DNA of 19,561 bases from an uncultured Bacilli bacterium. GTDB taxonomy: Bacteria > Bacillota_I > Bacilli_A > RF39 > UBA660. The DNA lies in the NCBI GenBank assembly GCA_947628245.1, contig CANQZH010000006.1, positions 1-19,561 on the forward strand, read 5' to 3'. Below the pieces are notes generated by a model. That model did no database searches, was not told where the DNA came from, and worked only from the letters and a program-made list of their open reading frames with translations. Below are positions 1 through 6,490 of this stretch, piece after piece; the first letter of the stretch is position 1; each line of letters begins with the position of its first letter. The translations under genes and the position numbers were made by a program.

Positions 1-1030
1 CAACAACACTCTTAACTTCACTGCCAATTTGTTCTTGACTAACAAATAAATGAGCATCATTTTGACAAAAAGTTCGAGCCCTTTCAATTCCTTTTAAAGC
101 TCCACTTGCTTCAAAACGACAATCACGGGCAATTTCACCAATTCTAATTGGTAAATCCCTATAAGAATGCATTTCATTAGCATAAATCATCATATGATGT
201 GGACAATTCATAGGTCTTAAAACAAATTCTTCACCATCGACTTCCATTTTAGGAAACATATTTTCTTGATAATGTTCCCAATGACCAGAAGTCTTATATA
301 ATGAAACATTACCTAAAGGTGGCGTTAAAACGTGTTGATAACCTAATTTTTTTTCTTTATCTTTAATATAATTTTCTAATTCTTCCCAAATAATATAACC
401 ATTAGGTAAATACATAGGTAGACCTTTACCTACTAAATCATTAGTCATAAAAATATTTAATTCTTTACCAATTTTTCGATGATCTCTTTCCTTAGCTTCC
501 TCTAATTCTTGCAAATGAGCTTCTAAATCTTCTGCTGTCTTAAAACATATTCCATAAATTCTTTGTAAAGGTTTATTTTTAGCATCACCTTTATAATATG
601 ATCCAGAAAACTTTAATAGTTTAAAATGTTTTAATTCTTTAACTGATTCAATATGAGGACCACGACAAAGATCAGTAAAATCACCTTGCGTATAACAAGA
701 TATAACCTCATCATTACCCATTTCCTTAATTAAATCAACTTTATAAGGATCATCTTTAAACATCTCTAAAGCTTCTTCCCTACTAATTTCTTTTCTAATA
801 ATTCTTTTACCATCTTTAGCTAATTTCTTCATTTCTTTACTAATTTTTTCTAAATCATCATTAGTTAAAGTCTTATCTCCTAAATCAATATCATAATAAA
901 AGCCTTCTTCAATAACTGGGCCAACCCAAAATTTAGCATCAGGAAATAAATGTTTAACAGCTTGAGCCATTAAATGCGCACAACTATGATTTAAAATACT
1001 TAATTCTTCATTTTCTTTAATGTTTATCAT
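1..1030 (-). CDS. thrS: Threonyl-tRNA synthetase, TGS-less, 3' end cut by window edge
   Basis: Charges tRNA-Thr with threonine in the cytoplasm. I translated 343 residues from the complement; the window ends inside the catalytic core. The editing (N2) domain starts almost at once, with NHSCAH (H15, H19) and CRGPH (C122, H126) supplying the four editing-site residues. The class II core follows: motif 1 near 230-239, the zinc ligand Cys276 in RPMNCPHHM, motif 2 near 305-319 (RFEASGALKGIERAR), and the second zinc ligand His327 in NDAHLF. The usual ~60-residue N-terminal TGS domain is absent. I chose the ATG at 1030 because AGGTGATG precedes it at good spacing; an in-frame ATG at 1036 is possible. 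The start overlaps the end of the upstream small gene in another frame, so the two are probably coupled. I saw no T-box leader. Confidence 0.95.
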   Translation of the reverse strand, partial: MINIKENEELSILNHSCAHLMAQAVKHLFPDAKFWVGPVIEEGFYYDIDLGDKTLTNDDLEKISKEMKKLAKDGKRIIRKEISREEALEMFKDDPYKVDLIKEMGNDEVISCYTQGDFTDLCRGPHIESVKELKHFKLLKFSGSYYKGDAKNKPLQRIYGICFKTAEDLEAHLQELEEAKERDHRKIGKELNIFMTNDLVGKGLPMYLPNGYIIWEELENYIKDKEKKLGYQHVLTPPLGNVSLYKTSGHWEHYQENMFPKMEVDGEEFVLRPMNCPHHMMIYANEMHSYRDLPIRIGEIARDCRFEASGALKGIERARTFCQNDAHLFVSQEQIGSEVKSVV

Positions 1031-1391
1031 TTTCATCACCTATTCTTCTAATTCTTTTAAAATTATTTTGATTATTCATTGTAATATTACGATATGGATT
1101 AAAATTTTGTGAAGACATAAATTTAACTGCTCTTTGATAAGTAACATTTTCAATAATTTTTTCAATTTGAAATTTATTAGATGTTAAACTCTCAGCATAA
1201 AATCTGACAACAATCGAAAAAAACATATTACCTTTATCGACTGGTAAATTATCTAAAATTTCTTTTATTTTATCAGTAGGTAAAGTGCATAACAATCTTT
1301 TAATTTTATCTTGTTCTTCACTAGTCATTAATTCATAACTATCTGGATTTTTAAGTAGAACTCTAAACACTTTTTTCATATTCCACCTCAT
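1017..1391 (-). CDS. Hypothetical protein coupled to thrS
   Basis: I do not recognise a family. The 124-residue product is basic and mostly helical-looking, with no signal peptide or membrane segment, and ends in an Asn/Arg-rich tail. Two starts are plausible: the ATG at 1391, preceded by AGGAG, and the ATG at 1379 (MKKVFRVLLK), preceded by GAGGTGG at tight spacing. Its last codons overlap the first codons of thrS in another frame, and a good promoter sits just upstream, so it is the leading gene of a thrS transcript. The short helical style recalls YlbE-like proteins elsewhere in the window, but I could not establish homology. The coupling and codon use make it a likely real gene; the function is open. 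Confidence 0.7.
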   Translation of the reverse strand: MRWNMKKVFRVLLKNPDSYELMTSEEQDKIKRLLCTLPTDKIKEILDNLPVDKGNMFFSIVVRFYAESLTSNKFQIEKIIENVTYQRAVKFMSSQNFNPYRNITMNNQNNFKRIRRIGDENDKH

Positions 1392-1406
1392 TAAACTCCT
1401 AATGTT

Positions 1407-1435
1407 AATCTATCACAACAAAGACTAGAATTCAA
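1407..1435 (-). promoter_or_regulatory. Promoter for the small gene and thrS
   Basis: On the complement, TTGAAT (1430-1435) and TAGATT (1407-1412) are separated by 17 nt. TG one base upstream of the -10 gives an extended -10 (TGATAGATT). The predicted start is about 10 nt before the ATG at 1391. Confidence 0.6.
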
Positions 1436-1456
1436 TAATATTTTAAAGAGTAAGTT

Positions 1457-1486
1457 AAAAAAGTGAAAAAACATTCAACACTTTTT
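1457..1486 (-). terminator. Intrinsic terminator after surface protein A
   Basis: On the complement, AAAAAGTG pairs with CACTTTTT across a 13-nt loop, and the 3' arm runs into a short T tract. It lies about 100 nt downstream of the surface protein A stop codon. Confidence 0.55.
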
Positions 1487-1559
1487 ATTTATAATATTAA
1501 TTACTATGTTTTTGATGTATTTTACATCTATTTATTCTTTAGACACAGTTACTTAATGG

Positions 1560-1587
1560 AATCATAACATTGAATTTAATTATGATT
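1560..1587 (-). repeat. 8-bp inverted repeat directly after the stop codon
   Basis: AATCATAA and TTATGATT flank a 12-nt loop, beginning at the base after the surface protein A stop. No T run follows, so it is not a classical terminator. Some diversity-generating retroelements have a hairpin at this place behind the variable region; whether that applies here is speculative. Confidence 0.45.
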
Positions 1588-3150
1588 TTATACTCTAAGT
1601 TTGAACGGATTATTTATGCTTCCATCTCCGTCATAGATTGTCGCTCTGGGTGACAGATAACCGACTGGCCATACCCCACCAGCGGAGTAGACCGAGCCAT
1701 TGCCAGCAATAAACCCAAAAGTCGTGAGATAGTAATGAGACCCCGAGGACGAAGAAAGTGGTAATAATAACGCCTGATCACTACTGCTTGGTTTCAACCA
1801 ATCATTATTTGCACATTCTGTATCATAATCATTTCCAGTCCAATGACGCAAGTCTTTTTCAAAGCAACTTTCTCTTCCTTTTTCTCCTCCATTTGTTGCA
1901 TATCCATAATCGCTTGCATACATTATTCCTATTCCTTTATGATATTCTTTATCGTTTTCACTCGTCCATACATTTGGATAACTGACATCTCCTGTACTTG
2001 TTCCTCTCTCTCTTTCATAAAACATTCCGACTGTTTCTTCTTCAGTACTACTTCCTCCAATGTTCCATATTACTTCACTATCTATCATTTGTCTTGCTGT
2101 ATCATCTAATCCTTTTGGTAAATCTCCATTTCCACTAAAATCACATTCACTTTTACTTGCTATGCCATAATAACCATAGATATAACATTCACCATTACTA
2201 CCTTCATAATATATTCCATTTAACATATCTTTTAATTTTGACGTCGTCCAATTATTTGTATAATCTGAATCATAATCTCTATCCCAAGCATAATCTCCAA
2301 ATTTTTTTTGTCCTTCTATTCCATCTGTTCTTATTATCTTTACTCTTTGTTCTACTCCTGTTGCTGTCTTGACATTTACTAAACCAATAATTCGCCATTT
2401 TTCATTATTAAATTCGACATAATTATCTGGATCTACCCCTGCATATCGATATTCCGTTTTATTCCACTCACTTCCTAATTCACTTAAATTATTATGTTCT
2501 ATTGCATATAATCCATCTTCACCATCATTTGCTAATGGTATATCTTTATCTAATTCTATTATTTTTGGTTCTTCTGCTATTGTACTTTCTATTACTACTT
2601 TTGATTTATAGGTTTTGTTCATTGCATCATCTTCTACTTCTACATCTCCATTTAACCATATTCTAAGTTCGTAGCTTTTCTCGCCATTTGGTTCTAATTT
2701 TCCACTTGTTATTGTTCTTCCCTCTTTTGTATCTTCTAACTTTAAATCTTCGTAAGCATCATAATTACCTAATATTTTAGGAGTTCCAGTTTTTCCTTGT
2801 TCATTTAAAGCAACTTTTACAAAATCACTATTTAAATTAGTTACACTTAACATTTCTAAACTTATTGTATAATCAGCATATTCTTCACAATTATTTTTTA
2901 CGGTAAAAGTAAATGGTTCTAAATCTAGTCCTTCACCATCACTTATCGGAAATGCATTTTCTAAATTTATATCATTTGCTTGGTTTTCCATTGATACATT
3001 TAAACAAGATGAATTTACGATATTTACTCCTGTTTGTTCTTTTGTTAACCTCCAATAAGCATAAGTTAAGCCTAAAGTTATTACTATTACAGCTAATACT
3101 CCTAAAGTTATTAATAAATATGTTTTTTTATTTTTCTTTTGATTTTCCAT
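1588..3150 (-). CDS. Surface protein A: SipW/TasA-type N-terminus, C-type-lectin-like C-terminus
   Basis: A 520-residue probable secreted or surface protein. Residues 10-32 form a hydrophobic segment ending in LGLTYAYW, typical of SipW-dependent TasA/camelysin signal peptides. Residues ~40-195 look like the camelysin-type beta domain (NSSCLNV, FTFTVKNNCEEYADYTISL). A second domain starts near 233 (YRYAGVDPDNY, KWRIIG) and runs through SDYGYA and WLKPSS to PVGYL and NNPFKLRV at the end; the same domain occurs in surface protein B. I chose the ATG at 3150 because GAGGAG precedes it; upstream in-frame codons would put the promoter inside the gene. The promoter spacer holds 11 G on the coding strand, suggesting phase variation. 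Codons 465-499 are GC-rich and adenine-poor, unlike the rest. No SipW peptidase is encoded here. The family call is from recognition of the signal peptide; the ligand is unknown. Confidence 0.88.
   Translation of the reverse strand: MENQKKNKKTYLLITLGVLAVIVITLGLTYAYWRLTKEQTGVNIVNSSCLNVSMENQANDINLENAFPISDGEGLDLEPFTFTVKNNCEEYADYTISLEMLSVTNLNSDFVKVALNEQGKTGTPKILGNYDAYEDLKLEDTKEGRTITSGKLEPNGEKSYELRIWLNGDVEVEDDAMNKTYKSKVVIESTIAEEPKIIELDKDIPLANDGEDGLYAIEHNNLSELGSEWNKTEYRYAGVDPDNYVEFNNEKWRIIGLVNVKTATGVEQRVKIIRTDGIEGQKKFGDYAWDRDYDSDYTNNWTTSKLKDMLNGIYYEGSNGECYIYGYYGIASKSECDFSGNGDLPKGLDDTARQMIDSEVIWNIGGSSTEEETVGMFYERERGTSTGDVSYPNVWTSENDKEYHKGIGIMYASDYGYATNGGEKGRESCFEKDLRHWTGNDYDTECANNDWLKPSSSDQALLLPLSSSSGSHYYLTTFGFIAGNGSVYSAGGVWPVGYLSPRATIYDGDGSINNPFKLRV
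1654..1758 (-). other. Candidate hypervariable segment in surface protein A
   Basis: These 105 bases (residues 465-499) contain 55 G/C (52%) and only 12 adenines on the coding strand (11%). A 60-base stretch of the same gene at 2461-2520 has 17 G/C and 26 coding-strand adenines. Codons such as TCG, TCC, GGG, CTC, ACG and GTC, rare in the neighbouring genes, cluster here. The segment sits at the position of the lectin-like domain where diversity-generating retroelement variable regions usually lie. Confidence 0.5.
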
Positions 3151-3177
3151 ACACAATTTCTCCTCTATGATAATTAA

Positions 3178-3209
3178 ATTGTAACATACCCCCCCCCCCA
3201 ATTTGTCAA
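3178..3209 (-). promoter_or_regulatory. Phase-variable-type promoter of surface protein A
   Basis: On the complement, a consensus TTGACA (3204-3209) is followed by AATT, eleven G, and TATGTTACAAT. Two overlapping -10 options exist: TACAAT (3178-3183, 20-nt spacer) and TATGTT (3183-3188, 15-nt spacer). At the present tract length neither gives the optimal 17; a tract of 8 G would suit TACAAT and 13 would suit TATGTT. Confidence 0.75.
3189..3199. repeat. Homopolymer of 11 C (G on the coding strand)
   Basis: Eleven consecutive C on the + strand inside the promoter spacer of surface protein A. Such a run is very unlikely by chance at this GC content and is a typical slipped-strand mispairing site. 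The exact count may also vary through sequencing error. Confidence 0.9.
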
Positions 3210-3211
3210 GT

Positions 3212-3238
3212 AAAAAAAGAAGCTTTGACACTTCTTTT
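3212..3238 (-). terminator. Intrinsic terminator after the 36-aa gene
   Basis: On the complement, AAAAGAAG pairs with CTTCTTTT across an 8-nt loop and is followed by a T run. It begins five bases past the micro-protein stop and separates that gene from the surface protein A promoter. Confidence 0.75.
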
Positions 3239-3242
3239 GACA

Positions 3243-3353
3243 TTACTTACTTTTTTTCTTTAAATTTTTATTAATTAAACGTACTTTAACTCCCTTAACA
3301 GTTGAAAATTTCTTTTTAACGCCTTTAGGTAGATTTACTTTATAAGTTTTCAA
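3243..3353 (-). CDS. 36-aa highly basic micro-protein
   Basis: A short frame I read from the complement: TTG start at 3353 preceded by a near-perfect GGGAGGTG at 8-nt spacing, TAA stop at 3243. The product begins MKTYKVNLPKGVKKKF and is lysine/arginine-rich throughout, without a hydrophobic segment. An extended -10 lies upstream and a terminator directly downstream, so it looks like a self-contained unit. I know no named family; a nucleic-acid- or ribosome-binding role would fit the charge but is only inference. The strong ribosome binding site and flanking signals are the main support. Confidence 0.65.
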   Translation of the reverse strand: MKTYKVNLPKGVKKKFSTVKGVKVRLINKNLKKKSK

Positions 3354-3379
3354 ATCTCACACCTCCCAATAACAAAAGA

Positions 3380-3388
3380 ATTATATCA
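3380..3388 (-). promoter_or_regulatory. Extended -10 for the 36-aa gene
   Basis: TGATATAAT on the complement, about 20 nt upstream of the GGGAGGTG ribosome binding site. No good -35 is visible. Confidence 0.5.
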
Positions 3389-3403
3389 CATAGATTTTAT
3401 TTT

Positions 3404-3412
3404 TGCTATAAT
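3404..3412 (+). promoter_or_regulatory. Extended -10 for the flavoprotein gene
   Basis: TGCTATAAT, a perfect extended -10, with no clear -35. Transcription would start near 3419, only about 10 nt before the ATG at 3429, giving a very short leader. It is divergent from, and only about 15 nt from, the -10 of the 36-aa gene. Confidence 0.55.
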
Positions 3413-3428
3413 AATTACGGTGATTGTT

Positions 3429-4616
3429 ATGAAAGTTTTAGTTATTGGTGGTGGAGCATCAGGTTTAGTAAGTGCTATAGTAGCAAGAAAACAAAATTAT
3501 GATGTTACCATTTTAGAGCAAAATAATAAACTAGGTAAAAAATTATTAATAACTGGTAATGGTCGTTGTAATTATTGGAATGAATTGCAAGAAATAAATA
3601 AGTATCATAGTAATAATCCTGAATTATTTGAAGAAATTTTTAAACAACAAAAAGATAAAGTTTTAAATTTTTTTGATAGTTTAGGAATTATTCCTAAAAT
3701 TAAAAATGGTTACTATTATCCTTTTTCCAATCAAGCAACTAGTATTTTAAATGCTTTGGTAAATAAAGTAGAAAAAGAACAAATTAAAGTTAAATGTAAT
3801 GAAAAAGTAATTGATATTAAAAAAAATCAACAATTTATAGTAACAACTAATAATAATGTTTACTATGCTGATAAAATAATTATTGCAACTGGATCACTTG
3901 CTAATATCAAAGATGAATATTTAGGTTATGAACTTGCTCAAAAATTTAATCATCAACTAATTAAACCTCAACCATCATTAGTATCTTTAATTGGTAAAGA
4001 TAATTTTTATAAAGAATGGGATGGTGTTAGATGTGAAGCCATAGCCTCTTTATTTATTGATAATAAATTAATAAAAGAAGAAACTGGCGAAATTCAATTT
4101 ACTAACTACGGATTAAGTGGTATTTGTATATTTAATTTAAGTAATTATGTAGTTAATAACTTAAATCACAATTTAGTTATTAACATTAATTTTATACCTT
4201 GGTTTAAAGAAAAAAACTTTAAGAGTTGGTTAGATAAGCAAAATCAAAAATTAAATAATTACTCATTAAAAGAAATATTAGAAGGCTTTTTAAATTATAA
4301 AATCGTTAATTTAATTTTTAAACTATTAAAATTACAAGATAACGTTAAATGGAACGATGTTAATAAAGATGCTTTAATAACATTATTAACAGCTTTTCCT
4401 TTTACTCCAACTGATACCCAAAAATTTATAAATGCCCAAACAACTAAAGGAGGAATTCCTCTTAATGAAATAAATGTTAAAACAATGGAATCTAAAAAAG
4501 TCAAAGGATTATATTTTACTGGTGAAATATTAGATGTTAATGGTGATTGTGGTGGTTACAATTTAGGTTTTGCTTGGATGAGTGCTTTACAAGTCAAATT
4601 TGACAATTATAAATAG
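3429..4616 (+). CDS. HI0933/BaiN-type NAD(P)/FAD-dependent oxidoreductase
   Basis: A 395-residue cytoplasmic flavoprotein. The N-terminus has the Rossmann motif GGGASG (residues 7-12) and an acidic residue at the end of strand 2 (Glu30, LEQ), then the family signature GKKLLITGNGRCN near 38-50. The C-terminus GLYFTGEILDVNG followed by DCGGYNLGFAW is the second FAD-binding signature of the HI0933/YhiN family. The length is normal for the family. The family includes BaiN, linked to bile acid dehydroxylation, but most members have no proven substrate, so I give no symbol. I prefer the ATG at 3429 (GGTGAT just upstream) over the in-frame GTG at 3420. It is transcribed alone, opposite to the genes on either side. 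Confidence 0.93.
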   Translation: MKVLVIGGGASGLVSAIVARKQNYDVTILEQNNKLGKKLLITGNGRCNYWNELQEINKYHSNNPELFEEIFKQQKDKVLNFFDSLGIIPKIKNGYYYPFSNQATSILNALVNKVEKEQIKVKCNEKVIDIKKNQQFIVTTNNNVYYADKIIIATGSLANIKDEYLGYELAQKFNHQLIKPQPSLVSLIGKDNFYKEWDGVRCEAIASLFIDNKLIKEETGEIQFTNYGLSGICIFNLSNYVVNNLNHNLVININFIPWFKEKNFKSWLDKQNQKLNNYSLKEILEGFLNYKIVNLIFKLLKLQDNVKWNDVNKDALITLLTAFPFTPTDTQKFINAQTTKGGIPLNEINVKTMESKKVKGLYFTGEILDVNGDCGGYNLGFAWMSALQVKFDNYK

Positions 4617-4627
4617 TATGATATAAT
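4600..4627 (+). promoter_or_regulatory. Consensus promoter at the end of the flavoprotein gene
   Basis: TTGACA (4600-4605), a 16-nt spacer, then TATAAT (4622-4627) with TG at -1 relative to it. This is a full sigma-A consensus with extended -10. The -35 lies inside the last codons of the flavoprotein gene, and no gene follows on this strand, so it points to an RNA. Confidence 0.7.
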
Positions 4628-4633
4628 ACCAAC

Positions 4634-4750
4634 TAGATGAAGAAAGATAATATTTTTTTCATCGTTTAGAAATTCTTAAATACTTTATTAGAATTTCGTC
4701 TCCTATGATTATTTTATCACTTATACCCATATTAGGTATAAGCTTTTTTT
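4634..4750 (+). ncRNA. Candidate small RNA of about 117 nt
   Basis: Bounded by the consensus promoter at 4600-4627 and the terminator at 4720-4750. The predicted transcript has three hairpins in series: GATGAAGAAA with TTTTTTCATC (4636-4645/4654-4663), GAAATTCT with AGAATTTC (4669-4676/4690-4697), and the terminator stem. Between hairpins two and three is an unpaired pyrimidine stretch, GTCTCCTATG, whose CTCCT can pair with Shine-Dalgarno sequences. That recalls C-rich-motif regulatory RNAs of Firmicutes. It does not resemble 6S, SRP, tmRNA or a riboswitch that I know. It could also simply be a 3' UTR of the flavoprotein mRNA. Confidence 0.5.
4720..4750 (+). terminator. Intrinsic terminator
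   Basis: CTTATACC pairs with GGTATAAG (8 bp, 7-nt loop), followed by C and seven T. It ends both the flavoprotein transcript and the candidate small RNA. Confidence 0.85.
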
Positions 4751-4773
4751 ATATAAAATAGCTCCACCAAAGT

Positions 4774-4811
4774 AAAAAGAGGCTGTTAAATATTTAATTA
4801 TTCAACAACTC
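4774..4811 (-). terminator. Intrinsic terminator of the envelope operon
   Basis: On the complement, GAGTTGTTG pairs with TAACAGCCTC with one bulge and G-T pairs, and is followed by five T. It begins nine bases after the stop of the WG-repeat gene. Confidence 0.55.
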
Positions 4812-4819
4812 CCTAATAT

Positions 4820-6472
4820 TCAACCAATCTTTCTTACTAATTTAATAGAAGAATAATCTTTTTTATAACTTTCTTCTTCAACCATATCAGATAATAAAAC
4901 ATTAGCATTTTCATTAGTATCAATTTGATAACATAAATTATCATATTCATCTTTATTATTACTTGTTATTTCATAACTTATCTTTGTTTTTTCATCAGTA
5001 TAAATAGTTTTATATAAATCATATTCTTTAGTTATTAAAGGTAATAATTTATTATCTTTAAAAACATAATAACAATCATTTATTAAATACATTTTATCAT
5101 CTAATTCTTGAATTTGTACATTAATAGGTAAATTACTAATAATCTTAAAATTTTCATAATCAATTAAATAAACACTTAAATCATTTACTACTTTAATAAA
5201 ATCTTTGAAAAAAACTATTTCTTTATAATTACCTTTTTCAATTAACTGTTTATCACTAAATAAATATAACATATTATTAACAGTTATATATAACTTATTA
5301 TTATATTGATAATTAACTTTACCATTAGTATAATCTATAACTTTATATCCATTAATAATTAAAGCTTGTTTTTCTCCTTGATATAAAAGATAAACAATAC
5401 CAAACTCTTCCCTATTTTTCTTTATTAAATCTTTATTTTCATAAACATTAACTTCATCTAATGTCTTAACTATTAACCCAAACTTATCATCTTTTTTAAA
5501 ACTAACACTATCTTTATCAATATCTATAATTTTACAATCCTTAACATATATTTTACCCTTATAAGCCATATCACTTAAATCTTGATGATTTAAATATAGA
5601 AAATCTTCATTTACAATATTATCATATCTTGGTTCAATAAAATATTCTTTACTATAAAAACCAACTTTATTATTTAATCTAACTAAATAATCATCTTTAC
5701 TTTTTAAAATATCATCATATTTAATATCTAATAACATTTTTTGATTTACTCTATCATATATACCATATTTATTATTATTTTTAACAATATATTCATTATC
5801 ATTACTATATTTAACTTCATCAAATCTTGGAACTGAATCTTCACTATGATATTTAATAATATCAATATAATCTTTATTATAACAATACAAATAATCATTT
5901 ATAACTTTTATTTTTTCATAATTTTTACTTCTTTGATATTCTAAATTATTAATATTTACATAAAAACTTTTATCTTCCATTTCAAATATTAATTTACCGG
6001 AAACTTGATAAATATTTTGATAAATGACTGGTTCAATTAATCCTTTACCAATACAATATAATCCATGCATCACTCCTTTATACACAATAAAATAATCATT
6101 AAAATTATTTTCAATATGTTTAACTAAATCAAAATCTCCCATTAAATTATCTAATTTATTATCAAAAAGCCAATAACGATAATTAATAGGATTATTAAAA
6201 ACATAATTACGATAAAAACGATAATAATTATTAATAATAAATTCTTGTTTATTAATATCATATATAGTTACTTCATTATCTTTTTCTAAAATTAAATAAT
6301 TATTATCTAAACATTGATAAGAATATTGTGGTTCAAGAATTACTTCATTTTTAGAAATATTAGCTAATCCCACAACATAAGGATTATCTTCATAAATTAA
6401 AGCTATATCTTTAAATACTTTTAATATTAAATATTTTTTAGTAATCTTTTCAACTGTACTTTCCTTTTGCAT
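4820..6472 (-). CDS. Degenerate WG-repeat protein
   Basis: A 550-residue protein of unknown function. It is built from repeated beta-strand units resembling WG (KWG) repeats: NNKYGIYDRVNQKML then IKYDDI, NNKVGFYSKEYFIEPRYDNI, DKFGLI, and MHGLYCIGKGLIEPVIYQNI. The tryptophan of the canonical repeat is mostly replaced by Tyr, Val or Phe, so profile searches may miss it. There is no signal peptide or membrane segment. The start at 6472 follows AAAGGAAT. It is the last gene of an operon after the flippase and ATP-grasp genes, 18 nt behind the latter. WG-repeat proteins are usually taken to be binding scaffolds; a role in envelope assembly is inferred only from the neighbours. Confidence 0.7.
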   Translation of the reverse strand: MQKESTVEKITKKYLILKVFKDIALIYEDNPYVVGLANISKNEVILEPQYSYQCLDNNYLILEKDNEVTIYDINKQEFIINNYYRFYRNYVFNNPINYRYWLFDNKLDNLMGDFDLVKHIENNFNDYFIVYKGVMHGLYCIGKGLIEPVIYQNIYQVSGKLIFEMEDKSFYVNINNLEYQRSKNYEKIKVINDYLYCYNKDYIDIIKYHSEDSVPRFDEVKYSNDNEYIVKNNNKYGIYDRVNQKMLLDIKYDDILKSKDDYLVRLNNKVGFYSKEYFIEPRYDNIVNEDFLYLNHQDLSDMAYKGKIYVKDCKIIDIDKDSVSFKKDDKFGLIVKTLDEVNVYENKDLIKKNREEFGIVYLLYQGEKQALIINGYKVIDYTNGKVNYQYNNKLYITVNNMLYLFSDKQLIEKGNYKEIVFFKDFIKVVNDLSVYLIDYENFKIISNLPINVQIQELDDKMYLINDCYYVFKDNKLLPLITKEYDLYKTIYTDEKTKISYEITSNNKDEYDNLCYQIDTNENANVLLSDMVEEESYKKDYSSIKLVRKIG

Positions 6473-6490
6473 TATAAAATATTCCTTTCT

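Noticed and set aside
1392..1587. T-box or other riboswitch in front of the thrS transcript
   Set aside because: No T-box core sequence or large conserved fold is visible; the region is explained by a hairpin, a terminator and a promoter.
1758..3170. Several + strand open frames of 70-90 codons opposite surface protein A
   Set aside because: They are antisense shadows, with His/Leu/Phe-rich low-complexity products and no ribosome binding sites.
4295..4504. 69-codon - strand frame inside the flavoprotein gene
   Set aside because: Shadow of a well-supported + strand gene; no ribosome binding site or family.
4637..4669. A 10-codon frame MKKDNIFFIV in the candidate small RNA
   Set aside because: No ribosome binding site, and it lies within the first hairpin; more likely structural RNA.
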